The position numbers were made by a program, and so were the translations under genes. DNA of 64,000 bases from Candidatus Tisiphia endosymbiont of Beris chalybata (GTDB lineage: Bacteria > Pseudomonadota > Alphaproteobacteria > Rickettsiales > Rickettsiaceae). Shown here piece after piece: positions 17,908 through 28,064 of this stretch; position 1 is the first letter of the stretch, and every line of letters starts with the position of its first letter. The notes beneath the pieces were generated by a model. That model ran no database searches and had not been told where the DNA came from. It was given only the letters and a program-made list of their open reading frames with translations. Location of the stretch: the NCBI RefSeq assembly GCF_964026555.1, contig NZ_OZ032159.1:1240001-1304000 (forward strand). The letters run 5' to 3'.

Positions 17908-18954
17908 CTATCTTTCTCTATCTTTCTCTTTAATTTTACTATCCTTTAAAAATTTTAAGTTAGCATTACTAACCTGTGATGTATATTGGCCCTTATCTAG
18001 GTTTGATAATACATTTACTGGCTCAACTACTTTATCTGTAGGACCCTGCTGATTTATCTTATAAAATTTGGCTTCTGCTAATAATTGTTGATCTGCTAAA
18101 AACTCATTATCATTTTTATTCAAGTCAGCTCTTAACTGGCCAATTTTCCCTTGCTCTTTGATAAAAAACTTATCAAATTTTAAAAGCATCTCTCCAATTT
18201 TCTCTCCAATTTTAGGGGCATATTTTACTGCTAAGATAGTAGTAGGAGCTACTATGAGAGCAAAGTACATTCCCGCTGTAGCAACGGTTATTGCGCCAAC
18301 CGCTATACTACAGATAGCTGTAACCATTTTACTGCTTGTTTGTTTAAATTCTTCAATTTTTCTAGAATGCTGGGCGGTAATATTTGCTATTTTATTAAGC
18401 TCTAAATTAATTTGATTAGTTATTGCGACTATATTTGGGGATTTTTTTAGAGCTCGCATTACGATAACCTCAAATATTGTAGGTTCAATTTGAATAAAAT
18501 TTATTTTATCATGATTATTTTTTTCTTTTAATAAAGCTTTTAGCACTAATTTGAGAATATTGATTTCTTCCAAAGTTAGCTTATCAAAATATATATTTAT
18601 TAAAGCATTAATTATTAAATCTGCTGATTTATTAATAATATTATTTTGCTCTTGAAAATTCATTAGATCGGTAGAGATAGCAACTGCAAATAACATTAAT
18701 ACTGTGGTAAAACTATCATCTGTTATAACTTTCTGCCCAATAAAAGTAGTTAATTTATACAAACAATTATTTATATGCTTTTTTATTTTAGGATTTGGGT
18801 GCAGCCTAATTTCGTGATCAATACTTATTATACACGCCAGTGTTGAGCACACTTGCTCGGGTAGATTGTTAAGTAGAGCGTGCCTAACCATTCTCTCTGA
18901 CATCGTAATATTGTTAAGATTAAATCTCTTAATAATGTTCGTAGGCAGGCTCAT
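17908..18954 (-). CDS. Unknown protein with a central hydrophobic segment
   Basis: I do not recognise this 348-residue protein. Residues 1-210 are mostly helical, with a run of leucine-rich segments (YFDKLTLEEINILKLVLKAL). Residues about 211-243 are strongly hydrophobic and probably cross the membrane once or twice (TAICSIAVGAITVATAGMYF). The last 100 residues are charged and coiled-coil-like, with a disordered tail. There is no signal peptide. It lies 99 bp downstream of addA on the same strand, and may be co-transcribed. The architecture would fit a secreted effector or an inner-membrane protein, which is speculation. Confidence 0.75.
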   Translation of the reverse strand: MSLPTNIIKRFNLNNITMSERMVRHALLNNLPEQVCSTLACIISIDHEIRLHPNPKIKKHINNCLYKLTTFIGQKVITDDSFTTVLMLFAVAISTDLMNFQEQNNIINKSADLIINALINIYFDKLTLEEINILKLVLKALLKEKNNHDKINFIQIEPTIFEVIVMRALKKSPNIVAITNQINLELNKIANITAQHSRKIEEFKQTSSKMVTAICSIAVGAITVATAGMYFALIVAPTTILAVKYAPKIGEKIGEMLLKFDKFFIKEQGKIGQLRADLNKNDNEFLADQQLLAEAKFYKINQQGPTDKVVEPVNVLSNLDKGQYTSQVSNANLKFLKDSKIKEKDRER

Positions 18955-19053
18955 CAGTTTATCCTATTAATTTATTATTAACTCTCTTTATGCCCTTTGC
19001 TTCTCAAGTAACAGTATACCAACTCTTCAGTTACGAGCAGTACACACTACTGG

Positions 19054-22000
19054 TTACCTTGCTATGTTCATCAAACTACCATCTTCTAGCCATAATATTT
19101 TACACGTAATTTCTTTATCTGGATATAATTTCTCAACTAAGTGGTGATAAAAATTTAGCTGATCAATATAAGCTTCGTTAATTAATCCAGCTCTTTTTGG
19201 GGGAAGCGCATCTGTTTTATAATCTATAATAGTAACTTTTCCATTACTAATAGCAAGTAAATCAATTCTACCTATTTTGATCTCACCATTAAAATTTATT
19301 CCTATTGTTACTTCCGTTTTTAGTTCTTGGGAAGCAAGAGTCATAAATTCTGGGTTATTAAGTAACTTCTCAAGGTTATGGAGAATTTTTTCTTGTAGAG
19401 GCAAAGGTAAATTATTAATATAAGGATGTTTGCTGGCTTGAGAAAAATTATTAATTTTTGCGGCATCTTCAAGAATCTTATGAAATATTTTACCGTACTC
19501 TAAGTGTTTTATGGGAAGCAAAGGGGAGGTAAAGGGGAAATTTTGTTTTGTAGGTTTTAATATTTTATTTAGGAGCAATGGATCAAAAAAGCACCCTGCT
19601 TGCTTGCTTTTTTCTACTACTGTAGCAGGTTCAAACGTTATTTGCTTAGCTGCGCTAATAATATTGAGATCACATGTATGTTCTATTTCTGCGCTAGAGC
19701 CATAAACTATAATATTAGACCTCTCTCTACACTCAGCTAACCCCGGGTGCGCTGTGGTTTTATGCTCCTTATCTTCTTCAGATTGCTTGCTTGATGTCAG
19801 CTGTGCAAGAGGTCTATTATCTTCATACGATTTGCCTTGAATTTTCATTGCTCTTAACACTAATTCATACCAACAATTTTGAGGGATAGTATTACTCAGT
19901 TGAAAGCCGCAAATAATTAAATGGTCTTCAGCTCTAGTCATTGCTACATAAAGTAATCTAATATATTCCTGCATATCTTTGAGTTGCTGTTGTTCTTTAA
20001 GGGCTTTAAAAAATTCTGGGCTATTAGAAGTTTTAGTAGTGGCGTATAGTCCGTCATTATGATCCCAAATAAATTTATTATTGCTAACAGGGAGTGAAGT
20101 AGTATCACACAAAATAACAATTGGAGCTTGTAACCCTTTAGCAGCATGTACTGTCATGATTCTTATTTTGCTGGAGGCTTCTAAGTTTCTTTTCACTTCT
20201 ATTGTATTATTTTCAAACCAATAAACAAAGCTCTGTAATAAGCTATTTACATTATTAGCATAATTAAAGCTTAAATATATTAATTCGTTAATTAAGTCAT
20301 TACTATCAAAGCCATTATTTGCTACTAAGGTTTTTCTAATATTAAAACAATCAACGATAAGAGAAAAAAAATTTCCACAATGAGTAGTTTTATATATTTG
20401 TATGAAGTGACATAATTTTTCATATATAGCCGCATATAGGGGGAGAGTAGATAGAGTTTCCCAAATAGATCTTGCTCCTCTTTCTATTGCCAGGCTCTGT
20501 AATGTTGTCTCATTAATTCCAATAATAGGAGATTTTAGTAAACTAGCTAAATTCAAATCATCTTGGGGGAGTAGTACAAATTTTGCTATGGACATTAAAT
20601 CAAGTACAGATAAATTATTATTTAAAGTTACTCTGTCAATATCTTCAACCTGCACATTATATTTTTTAAGAGAGTTAATTATTTCAGAAACTAACTCATC
20701 TCTTTTGCGTACTAATATCATAAAGTCAGATTCTTTTACTGCTGCTTTAGTAGTAGGCAAGATTCGTTTACTTAATATTTGCTGTTTTATAAAACTAGCT
20801 ATTTGATCTGCAATTACCGCTTTAGCAGTTTCGGCTTTATTAGGATTTGGTAAAGGCCAAAACAATTTATTTGTTGCCTCTGCTTTTACTAAAGGCCAAA
20901 TTTCTACCTTCCCTTTATCACCCGTGCGGAATGGTAAGATTTTAGGATTTTCTGCAGGAAATAGCTGGGGAGTAGCATTTTTAATTTGTTCTAAAGTGAT
21001 ATAGACTATGTCGAGGATGGCTGCAGTTGATCTATAAGACCACTCTAAGGTGATATTCTTAAAGTTTCTATTAGATCGAGAAAAATTTTGTTGTAAGTTT
21101 TGATTAACAGAAGCAAAACAATTAAGATTTGCTCCTTGAAAACTAAAAATAGACTGTTTTTGGTCTCCTACTACAAAAATACTATTATCATGTTTAGTGG
21201 GAGTGCAAAAGTCTGCTATAATAGTAGTGATAATTTGCCACTGTTCTTCGCTAGTATCTTGCGCTTCATCAACAAGCAAATGGGAGATCCATCCATCAAG
21301 TTTATATAATATCCAGCTTTTTAAATCCTTATTATTTAATAATAGTTGAGTATGATAAATTAAATCATCATAATCCAGTAAATTATGTTTAGTTTTATAA
21401 TTATCATATTTATCTAGGAAAATTTTAGCTAGTAACGTTAAGGCCTGGGAATAATGTTCCATAGCTTGCATTTTTCTTTGCTGGTCCACTTTAAAGACTT
21501 CTTCTTGCAGATACTCCAGAGCCTTTAATAAATCCGGCTGCTTAGTGGCTATAGATTTAGGTAAAATATTTTTTCTCTTAACCAAATCCTTAGTAAGGAA
21601 AAATTGCATAATGTCCTGGTTAGAGTCTATACTTAAGGAGTATTTAGTAAATAAGTTGCGTATTTTAACGGACAGTTCCTGCGGAAGGGAAGAATTACAG
21701 CTCAGGAATGCGCTAGCACCAAATTCTCCTGAATTGACTATATCTTGGTATTCTGTTATATTATATGCTCTTTTAGCCAATAATTTTCTGAACTTCATTT
21801 TTTGTTGAATTATTTCTAACAAAATATCATTAATAGTTATTTCGTGAAAATTAGTAAGGAAGAAGTTCATCAACTGATTATATTCCGGTTCTAAATAGAT
21901 TTGATTCTTTATTCTTTGGGCAATTCCTGCGGCGGTAATATCATCAAGGATATCAAATTCTGGGTTAATACCTGCTTCGAAGGAAAATAATTTAAGTAAT

Positions 22001-22368
22001 TTTTGACAAAAGGCATGAATAGTATAAATATTAATACCTTGATTAGAATGCAGTAATTGGTGATACAAAGTTTTTGCAGATTGTATTTCGTTGGCAAGCG
22101 GCTCTTTGGCAAGAAGCAGCCGCAGTTCTTTAATTAGGCTTTCTGGAGTGATTGAAGCAAAATGAAGAAGCTTACTTCTAATTCTACTCTGCATTTCAAA
22201 AGCAGCAGCATTGGTAAAAGTTAAACATAAGATCTTCTCAACAGAGGTACCGCTAATTAGTAACCTTAATACTCTGTCGGTTAAAATTTTGGTTTTACCA
22301 GTACCCGCTGAAGCTGATACCCATACTGAGTATTCAGGGTTTGCTGCTTGTTGTTGTAGTTTATTCAT
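19054..22368 (-). CDS. addA: Double-strand break repair helicase/nuclease AddA
   Basis: AddA is the UvrD-like helicase and nuclease subunit of the AddAB complex, which processes DNA ends for RecA. Superfamily 1 motifs appear in order: Walker A SASAGTGKTK near residue 20, DEAQDTSEEQW, VGDQKQSIFSFQGA, TVHAAKGLQAPIVIL and LLYVAMTRAEDHL. The C-terminal nuclease motif IDYKTD follows. I start at ATG 22368 (MNKLQQQAANPEYSVW), giving 1104 residues; 22 codons upstream are open but derive from a repeat. It lies downstream of rppH. addB is not in this window. Confidence 0.95.
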   Translation of the reverse strand: MNKLQQQAANPEYSVWVSASAGTGKTKILTDRVLRLLISGTSVEKILCLTFTNAAAFEMQSRIRSKLLHFASITPESLIKELRLLLAKEPLANEIQSAKTLYHQLLHSNQGINIYTIHAFCQKLLKLFSFEAGINPEFDILDDITAAGIAQRIKNQIYLEPEYNQLMNFFLTNFHEITINDILLEIIQQKMKFRKLLAKRAYNITEYQDIVNSGEFGASAFLSCNSSLPQELSVKIRNLFTKYSLSIDSNQDIMQFFLTKDLVKRKNILPKSIATKQPDLLKALEYLQEEVFKVDQQRKMQAMEHYSQALTLLAKIFLDKYDNYKTKHNLLDYDDLIYHTQLLLNNKDLKSWILYKLDGWISHLLVDEAQDTSEEQWQIITTIIADFCTPTKHDNSIFVVGDQKQSIFSFQGANLNCFASVNQNLQQNFSRSNRNFKNITLEWSYRSTAAILDIVYITLEQIKNATPQLFPAENPKILPFRTGDKGKVEIWPLVKAEATNKLFWPLPNPNKAETAKAVIADQIASFIKQQILSKRILPTTKAAVKESDFMILVRKRDELVSEIINSLKKYNVQVEDIDRVTLNNNLSVLDLMSIAKFVLLPQDDLNLASLLKSPIIGINETTLQSLAIERGARSIWETLSTLPLYAAIYEKLCHFIQIYKTTHCGNFFSLIVDCFNIRKTLVANNGFDSNDLINELIYLSFNYANNVNSLLQSFVYWFENNTIEVKRNLEASSKIRIMTVHAAKGLQAPIVILCDTTSLPVSNNKFIWDHNDGLYATTKTSNSPEFFKALKEQQQLKDMQEYIRLLYVAMTRAEDHLIICGFQLSNTIPQNCWYELVLRAMKIQGKSYEDNRPLAQLTSSKQSEEDKEHKTTAHPGLAECRERSNIIVYGSSAEIEHTCDLNIISAAKQITFEPATVVEKSKQAGCFFDPLLLNKILKPTKQNFPFTSPLLPIKHLEYGKIFHKILEDAAKINNFSQASKHPYINNLPLPLQEKILHNLEKLLNNPEFMTLASQELKTEVTIGINFNGEIKIGRIDLLAISNGKVTIIDYKTDALPPKRAGLINEAYIDQLNFYHHLVEKLYPDKEITCKILWLEDGSLMNIAR

Positions 22369-22386
22369 AACATAAATATAAGTAAA

Positions 22387-22578
22387 TAGACTTCCTGCAT
22401 AAGTCAAAAAAGCTCTCGGGATTTTTAGGAACAACGAAGCTGAGCCGAGCTGTGGACAAGGATGTATACTCGGTGAACTTCGTATACCAACTCTTCAGTT
22501 ACGAGCAGTATACATGAGGAGCGGAGGTAAGTTGTGACGACAAAATCACCAACTAGAACGACTTATGCAGGAAGTCTA
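22387..22578. repeat. MITE-like element with perfect 19-bp terminal inverted repeats
   Basis: TAGACTTCCTGCATAAGTC at 22387-22405 is exactly repeated in inverse at 22560-22578. The 192-bp element fills the space between the rppH stop (22581) and the addA start (22368). It contains a truncated family A motif (GTATACTCGG ... AACTCTTCAGTTACGAGC) and has no gene. Parts of its interior recur inverted at 29897-30030 (TTGGTGATTTTGTCGTC, CGCTCCTCATGTAC). Single ends of the same type occur near 36645, 39351, 43757, 47594 and 55410. Confidence 0.8.
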
Positions 22579-22580
22579 AT

Positions 22581-23084
22581 TTATGAATTAGTACCCTTAA
22601 TTATTGTAGAAAATTCTTTAAGTACTGCTTTATAAAGTTTGCGTTTAAAAGGAATAATGATGGATAATAATTCCTCAATTCTAGACCAGCGCCATTCTTC
22701 AAATTCCGGAGCGCTAGTATTAATATTTATATCTTCGTTAGTCCCAGTAAACCTAATGAGGAACCATTTTTGTCTTTGGCCACGAAAATTTCCATTCCAC
22801 AATTTGGGGATTAAAATTTTAGGTAAATCATAACTATACCAATATTTGCTTTCAGCAATAATATGGCCTTTAGTAGAACCCAATTCCTCGGACATTTCCC
22901 GAAGGGCAGCATTGCTAGGAGTCTCTCCTAAATGAATACCCCCTTGTGGCATTTGCCAGGCAGAAATTTTGGTATCAATTCTTTTTCCCACAAATATTCT
23001 ATTATTTTGGTCTATTATCATCATGCCTACGCTAGATCTATAAGGTAAGTCGCGATAATTTTTATAAAGGAATTCATTTTTCAT
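22581..23084 (-). CDS. rppH: RNA pyrophosphohydrolase RppH
   Basis: The 167-residue Nudix hydrolase converts 5'-triphosphate RNA to monophosphate, which starts RNase E-dependent decay. The Nudix box lies at residues 48-69 (GGIHLGET ... REMSEELG) with all metal-binding glutamates. [20 protein letters not shown] and [10 protein letters not shown] are characteristic of the RppH/IalA group. It starts at ATG 23084 ([16 protein letters not shown]). The same protein is called invasion-associated IalA in related intracellular bacteria. A MITE-like repeat separates it from addA downstream. Confidence 0.95.
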   Translation of the reverse strand: MKNEFLYKNYRDLPYRSSVGMMIIDQNNRIFVGKRIDTKISAWQMPQGGIHLGETPSNAALREMSEELGSTKGHIIAESKYWYSYDLPKILIPKLWNGNFRGQRQKWFLIRFTGTNEDININTSAPEFEEWRWSRIEELLSIIIPFKRKLYKAVLKEFSTIIKGTNS

Positions 23085-23155
23085 GATTTTAGTTTTTGGT
23101 TGCAGAATATTACCATCTGATTTCCTTATTATTTTAGCTCTAGCCAGCTTTATCT

Positions 23156-24532
23156 CTAGCCAAGTTTGTCTCCATGTCCTAACATGATAACCTTATTTTT
23201 GCCCATTTTTTTTGCTTTATATAAAGCCTTATCCGCCCGTCCTATGAAACTACTAATAGTTTCCCCAGTTTTATATTCTGCTACACCAATAGAAAGAGTT
23301 TTCTTAATAGTTTTTTTTTGCGTTTTAATTTTAAAATCTATACATTCTATTTCGTTTCTTGCTCTTTCTGCTATATAACTACCTTCTTGAATGCTGGTAT
23401 CATCTAACAGGATAGTGATTTCCTCGCCGCCATATCTTGCAATTAAATCTGTAACTCTAAAAATACTTTTAAAAATATTAGCAATAGTGATTAATATTAT
23501 GTCCCCTGCTTGATGCCCATAAGTATCGTTCACTTGTTTAAAATCATCAATATCACACATTAATAAACATAGAGGACTATTATTACTATTAGCTTTTTTT
23601 ACCATTTGTTTTATATGAGTGTCAAAATAATGCCTATTAAACATACCGGTCAATCCGTCTTTAATAGATAAGTTAATGCTTAACTCTAAGTCATTTCTTA
23701 AATTATCTTGATAGCGTTTTTTTCGTAGTTGGGTTTTAATTCGAGCTAATAACTCATTTTTGTCTACCGGATAGGTAAAATAATCATTGATGCCTAGTTC
23801 CAGGGCTTTGAGAACTACCGGAGTATCTTCTTCAGCTGCCTGTAATATTAGTGTTATATCGTGGAATTTAGTTCTGGATCTTAACATTACACTGATGCGC
23901 AACGGGTCTTCTTCTTCCAAGTCACAGCTAATAATCACTAAATCTGGGATATAATTAGGATTATCTTGAAGTTCATTAATATTAGTCACTACTTTGATGT
24001 GGGTAGTAAGTGTTGCCAGAATATTACTGATGTTTTTTGTTTGTACTATATCGTTATTAATTAATAATATTTTACTATTAGAAAAATTATCTTTCATTTC
24101 TATAGCTGAGGCCCCAAGCTCAGCATTGGTGGTATTCCTAAGCTTTAGCTCATCTATTATGGCTTTCATCCTTGCAAGAGATCTTACTCTGGCGAAAAGA
24201 GCAGTATCATCAATTGGTTTAGTCAGGAATTCGTCTGCCCCAGCTTCCAGCCCTTTTATTCGATCTTCAGTGTCCGATAAGGCGGTAACCATAATCACCG
24301 GTATATGGGTAGTAGAAGGGTTATTTTTAATTCTTCTGCAAGTTTCAAAACCATTCATATCGGGCATCATAACGTCGAGCAGAATGATATCAATTTTATT
24401 ATTCTCCAGTATAGTAAGAGCCTTTTTGCCGCTACTAGCGGTAAAGACGATGTAATATTCTCCTAAAAGTTTTGCTTCTAATAATTTAACATTTGATGCT
24501 ATATCATCTACTACAAGTACATTTGCGGTCAT
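23156..24532 (-). CDS. pleD: Response regulator and diguanylate cyclase PleD
   Basis: The domain order is REC (residues 1-120, phospho-acceptor Asp in [10 protein letters not shown]), a degenerate second REC (about 150-270) and a GGDEF domain (about 290-450), as in Caulobacter PleD. The active-site loop is RYGGEE, compatible with diguanylate cyclase activity. The inhibitory RxxD site (RVTD) lies five residues before it, so product inhibition by c-di-GMP is likely. [13 protein letters not shown] opens the cyclase domain. PleD is usually the only GGDEF protein in Rickettsia. It lies 71 bp upstream of rppH on the same strand. Confidence 0.96.
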   Translation of the reverse strand: MTANVLVVDDIASNVKLLEAKLLGEYYIVFTASSGKKALTILENNKIDIILLDVMMPDMNGFETCRRIKNNPSTTHIPVIMVTALSDTEDRIKGLEAGADEFLTKPIDDTALFARVRSLARMKAIIDELKLRNTTNAELGASAIEMKDNFSNSKILLINNDIVQTKNISNILATLTTHIKVVTNINELQDNPNYIPDLVIISCDLEEEDPLRISVMLRSRTKFHDITLILQAAEEDTPVVLKALELGINDYFTYPVDKNELLARIKTQLRKKRYQDNLRNDLELSINLSIKDGLTGMFNRHYFDTHIKQMVKKANSNNSPLCLLMCDIDDFKQVNDTYGHQAGDIILITIANIFKSIFRVTDLIARYGGEEITILLDDTSIQEGSYIAERARNEIECIDFKIKTQKKTIKKTLSIGVAEYKTGETISSFIGRADKALYKAKKMGKNKVIMLGHGDKLG

Positions 24533-25138
24533 CTTAGTCTTACAAGTTTATACGTTTTTTAAATTTACTATACTTAACGCAGTTTTCCAATTATTTATTA
24601 GGTTTTGTGAACATTTCGGTCTAATAGTCGATCTCGTCGTTATTTTCGTCCTGGAATCCTCAGCTGCTCTTAGGGCACTACAGCTTGGCAAGCAAAAATG
24701 CCTATAAATCTCCTTGTCATATAGAAATGTTTATAAAACCTAGTTAAAAAATCGCGTAATAACTTGTGTTTATAACAGTTATTGTATATTTTGACTAACA
24801 GATTTGTATGATTTATATGCTAAAGCTTTGAAGAACCGTAATTTTGTTTTTAAGAGGTATACTGCTCGTACTTTAAGAACTGGATTTTATTTTAAATGGC
24901 GAGCGTTTGCTGCGTACATGCCAGTACGTGAGCACGTGAGTCCATGATAAAATAAAAAAACAATTTTGGAAAGACGAGTAGTATAGCCTGACGCTCCTTA
25001 TCTGCATTTATATATAGCCAAATCACTTTGGCTATACGCTCTAGTAGCAGGCTTCGTTTTTTCTGAAAATTCCGATAGGGTAACTTTGGGTTATTGACGA
25101 AGGTTGAAAGTAATAATTTTAGATAAGTGATTATTAAT
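24533..25138. other. Gene-free spacer between divergent pleD and efp
   Basis: This 606-bp region between divergent genes must contain both promoters. It holds a complete family B repeat at 24858-24986. The remaining sequence (24533-24857 and 24987-25138) shows no coding frame, tRNA or clear terminator. I could not assign a promoter with confidence. Confidence 0.6.
24858..24986 (+). repeat. Palindromic repeat, family B, complete copy
   Basis: The unit runs from TATACTGCTCGTACTTTAAG to AAAGACGAGTAGTATAG, so its ends (CTGCTCGT and ACGAGTAG) are inverse complements. The centre reads GCGTACATGCCAGTACGTGA, a small palindrome. It contains TTTTATTTTAAATGGCGAGC and CCATGATAAAATAAAAAAAC. Inverted copies lie at 27761-27890 and 36655-36774. 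Confidence 0.8.
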
Positions 25139-25705
25139 ATGAAAATTACCGCAAATTCCATTAGAGCTGGGAATGTTATAGTTTATAATGAAGAGTTATG
25201 GGTTGTAAGTAAAACTCCTGACCATACCAAGCCAGGTAAGGGCGGGGCTTACGTCCAGGTGGAGATGAAAAATTTAAAAACTAAAAATAAGCTTAATGAA
25301 CGTTTTAGTTCGTCTGAGTATATAGAAAAAGCGCAACTTGAACATAAAGCTTTGCAATTTTTATATTTAGAGGATAATCATTTAGTGTTAATGGATAATG
25401 AAACGTTTGAACAAATTTTAGTGAATAAAGAAATCCTGGGGCAACGTTTACCTTTGCTTGAGAATAATATGACGTTAAAGGTACAGTTTTATGAAGAAGA
25501 ACCTTTAGAGATTGAATTACCCCAAACAATTATTGTCGAGATTATGCAAACTGATCCAGTGATTAAAGGTTCTACTGTTACCTCTTCCTATAAGCCAGCT
25601 ATTTTAATTAATGGTGTAAAAGTAATGGTACCTCCTTACTTAGTTTCAGGAGAAAAAATAGTGATCAAAACTGAAGATATAAGCTTTGTTGAAAGAGCAA
25701 AATAA
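25139..25705 (+). CDS. efp: Elongation factor P
   Basis: The 188-residue EF-P stimulates peptide bond formation at proline stretches. The three beta-barrel domains are intact. The lysine at position 34 in the tip loop [10 protein letters not shown] is the residue that is modified where an EpmA system exists. The C-terminus has [21 protein letters not shown] start at ATG 25139 ([11 protein letters not shown]); a GTG four codons earlier is possible but adds non-conserved residues. A SuhB-like gene follows 20 bp downstream. Confidence 0.97.
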   Translation: MKITANSIRAGNVIVYNEELWVVSKTPDHTKPGKGGAYVQVEMKNLKTKNKLNERFSSSEYIEKAQLEHKALQFLYLEDNHLVLMDNETFEQILVNKEILGQRLPLLENNMTLKVQFYEEEPLEIELPQTIIVEIMQTDPVIKGSTVTSSYKPAILINGVKVMVPPYLVSGEKIVIKTEDISFVERAK

Positions 25706-25725
25706 ATATCTTAGGGTAGTATCTT

Positions 25726-26463
25726 ATGGAAATTATAACTAATGCACTGATTATTGCCTCGCGTAAAGTTGTAAAGTTTTTACGTAGAGATTTTTTCGAA
25801 TTGGAAATGCTGCAAAGATCTAATAAAGGAAATTATGATTTTTGTCAAAAATCATATGTAAAAATTCAAGGCCTATTAAGTACAGAACTCCAAAGATATA
25901 GCAAGCATATATTTTTCCCTAATGATAAATTTATCCTAAATGCTCTAGATTCCGAAGATATGATATTAATGATAAATCCCATTGATAGCTTTAATAATTT
26001 AGAGAGAAGTCTACCATTTTTTGCTTTATCTATAACCTGTCTAAAGAAAATCAATAAAGTCTTCACTGCGATTTGTACGGTAATAAATTTTCCAGCCCTG
26101 GATCAGATTTATTACGCTGAAAAAGGGCGAGGAGTCAAATCAGAAAATAGTAATATTAATCTTAGTAGATTAAGAGTTTCAAGCCGCTCAAATATTAGTA
26201 CTTCACTAATTGCTGTTGATAATATTAACACAGAGCTAAAATTTTTTAAAGATACTATGATCTTTGGTTCTCATTGTTATAGTATCTTAATGTTGATAGC
26301 AGGCAAGGTTGATGCGGTTTATTTTTCCTCTTTGGATTATACTTTAAAGCCTGGTTTTGAACTGTTGGTTTTAGAAGCAGGGGGTACAATTATAGATAAT
26401 GATAAAACGTTTATTGCTACTAATTGTGAACTGGCAAAAGAATTTAAATGTAAAATAATATAA
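25726..26463 (+). CDS. Inositol monophosphatase-like (SuhB-related) protein, catalytic site degenerate
   Basis: The 245-residue protein has the fold pattern of the inositol monophosphatase family: INPIDSFNN in place of the usual DP(I/L)DGTxNF, LPFFALSI after it, and ELLVLEAGGTII near the C-terminus. The first metal-binding Asp is Asn, the glutamate pair before it is not evident, and the WD motif before the C-terminal AAG is missing. Catalysis is therefore doubtful. In E. coli, SuhB also acts without catalysis in rRNA antitermination. It lies 20 bp after efp, probably in one operon. A decaying enzyme is an alternative. Confidence 0.8.
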   Translation: MEIITNALIIASRKVVKFLRRDFFELEMLQRSNKGNYDFCQKSYVKIQGLLSTELQRYSKHIFFPNDKFILNALDSEDMILMINPIDSFNNLERSLPFFALSITCLKKINKVFTAICTVINFPALDQIYYAEKGRGVKSENSNINLSRLRVSSRSNISTSLIAVDNINTELKFFKDTMIFGSHCYSILMLIAGKVDAVYFSSLDYTLKPGFELLVLEAGGTIIDNDKTFIATNCELAKEFKCKII

Positions 26464-26563
26464 AAACTTTATTGGTAATTTAATTTTTTTGTTATAGCAT
26501 ATTCGTAATAATTTTGGTTGCAGCTTCGATTTATTATTAAAAATTATAGTCTTAGGTTTGTTT

Positions 26564-26899
26564 ATGAAAAAATTCAGTGTTAATTGTGATTTTGGAGGGC
26601 AAATGGCTCCTTTTACTATATATATAGGTCAACCTGAGCCGGGCCATCATCCCTTGCATTTTCAAGCGGATTGGTTATCAAAACAGCGTGGTGGCACCAT
26701 ACCTGCAGAAGTGATGGATGCGGTAACTAAATTACAAGATCTAGCTAACAAGAATAATGTGTTGGTAGAAGAATTATGTGTCTATGCGCTTGGTTCTGCT
26801 CAAGAAAATGTTAATGAAGAGGCAAAGCAGAAGGCAGAGCAAGATGATCATCAGGAGGTAGAGCAAGACGATAATCAGGAGCCACAACCAGATGAATGA
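26564..26899 (+). CDS. DUF2610 family protein
   Basis: The 111-residue protein begins [20 protein letters not shown] and contains [19 protein letters not shown], followed by a helical segment ([14 protein letters not shown]). This matches a small protein family of Rickettsiales (DUF2610) whose function is unknown. The last 25 residues are a low-complexity acidic repeat ([19 protein letters not shown]). I start at ATG 26564, with TAGG upstream; a TTG two codons earlier is possible. A family B-like repeat begins directly after its stop. Confidence 0.8.
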   Translation: MKKFSVNCDFGGQMAPFTIYIGQPEPGHHPLHFQADWLSKQRGGTIPAEVMDAVTKLQDLANKNNVLVEELCVYALGSAQENVNEEAKQKAEQDDHQEVEQDDNQEPQPDE

Positions 26900-26900
26900 T

Positions 26901-27003
26901 AAAAGAGTTGGATTTGTATTATAAGGGAGCGTACATATCAGTACGTGAGCAGGAAAATCCCTGATAAAACGAAAAAATAGCTCTTGAAAGACCAAGAATA
27001 TAC
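26901..27003 (+). repeat. Palindromic repeat, family B variant
   Basis: AAGAGTTGGATTT, GCGTACATATCAGTACGTGA and CCCTGATAAAACGAAAAAAT match the repeat inside sucA (about 32364-32480) and family B generally. It occupies most of the 157 bp between the DUF2610 stop and psd. Confidence 0.7.
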
Positions 27004-27056
27004 AAGATTATTGTCCAGTTTGTTAGAAGTTATAGAGAAATTTTTAGAGGAAAGAA

Positions 27057-27752
27057 ATGAAGCAATATAGTGATTTTGCACGAATAATTCATCGGGAAGG
27101 TTATATATTTATTATAAGTTTTGCCGTGGTTACCTTTTTACTAGCTACCTTTAGTAGTACTCTTGGTTATATAGGCTTTATTATAACAATTTGGTGTATA
27201 TATTTTTTTAGAAACCCTGATCGATTTACTCCTATTGATGATGATATAATAGTGAGTCCTGCAGATGGGATAATCCAAAAAATAAGTGAAGCCATTCCTC
27301 CTGCAGAGCTGGGGCTAGGTGAGCAGGAAATGATCCGCATAAGCATCTTTTTAAATATTTTTAATGTTCATGTGAATCGTATACCCGCCAATGGTAAGAT
27401 TCTATCTTTATATTATAATCCAGGCAAATTTTTGAATGCTTCTTTAGATAAAGCAAGTATACATAATGAACGCCAATCAGTTTTAATGGAAACTAAAGGG
27501 GGGAATAAAGTTATCTTTGTTCAAATCGCAGGATTAATAGCTAGGAGAATATTGTGCGATTTGGAAGAGGAAGCAGAGGTGAAAGCAGGTGAGAGATATG
27601 GTATTATACGTTTTGGTAGTAGAGTAGATGTTTATTTACCCCTTAAAACTGCAATTTGTGTTACTGAAGGCCAAACGGCAGTTGGAGGTGAAACTATCAT
27701 TGCAGATTTTAAGATGAAAAAAATATCTGAACTGAAATTTGAAAGACGATAA
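27057..27752 (+). CDS. psd: Phosphatidylserine decarboxylase
   Basis: This inner-membrane enzyme converts phosphatidylserine to phosphatidylethanolamine. The 231-residue protein is of the short archaeal/alphaproteobacterial type. It has a membrane segment at residues 13-50, [21 protein letters not shown] and [14 protein letters not shown]. The self-cleavage motif is [11 protein letters not shown]; the Ser after Gly becomes the pyruvoyl cofactor. ATG 27057 follows GAGGAAAGA, a good ribosome binding site. pssA, the previous enzyme in the pathway, follows after a repeat-filled spacer. Confidence 0.96.
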   Translation: MKQYSDFARIIHREGYIFIISFAVVTFLLATFSSTLGYIGFIITIWCIYFFRNPDRFTPIDDDIIVSPADGIIQKISEAIPPAELGLGEQEMIRISIFLNIFNVHVNRIPANGKILSLYYNPGKFLNASLDKASIHNERQSVLMETKGGNKVIFVQIAGLIARRILCDLEEEAEVKAGERYGIIRFGSRVDVYLPLKTAICVTEGQTAVGGETIIADFKMKKISELKFERR

Positions 27753-28064
27753 TTTAACTATATACTACTCGTCTTTCAAAAATTATTTTTTTATTTTATC
27801 ATGGACTCACGTGCTCACGTACTGGCATGTACGCTGAGCGCGCTCGCCATTTAAAATAAAATCCAATTCTTGAAGTACGAGCAGTATACTCCTCTGATAT
27901 GAATTTGCATGCGTGGTTGCTCAAATAGCTCCCCTATTATTAACTATAGGCTCTACCATCGCGCCTAGCAGCAAAATTATCGGAAGAGGAGTATAGATTT
28001 CCTTACATAGAACCTAATATTAAAACCAAAAACTTTAAAATTGTGTAAATGATATAGGTATAAG
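27753..28064. other. Repeat-filled spacer between psd and pssA
   Basis: A complete family B repeat (27761-27890) starts 8 bp after the psd stop. Bases 27940-27985 (AGGCTCTACCATCGCGCCTA) resemble a piece of the spacer at 17675-17710. Nothing else is recognisable. The insertion lies in what is probably an operon. Confidence 0.6.
27761..27890 (-). repeat. Palindromic repeat, family B, complete inverted copy
   Basis: TATACTACTCGTCTTTCAAA at the left and TTGAAGTACGAGCAGTATAC at the right frame the unit, with CACGTACTGGCATGTACGCT in the centre. It is nearly the inverse complement of 24858-24986. Confidence 0.8.

Noticed and set aside
22369..22434. Upstream extension of addA by 22 codons
   Set aside because: The extra codons run into the end of the MITE-like repeat. 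The conserved AddA start is MNKLQQQA at 22368.
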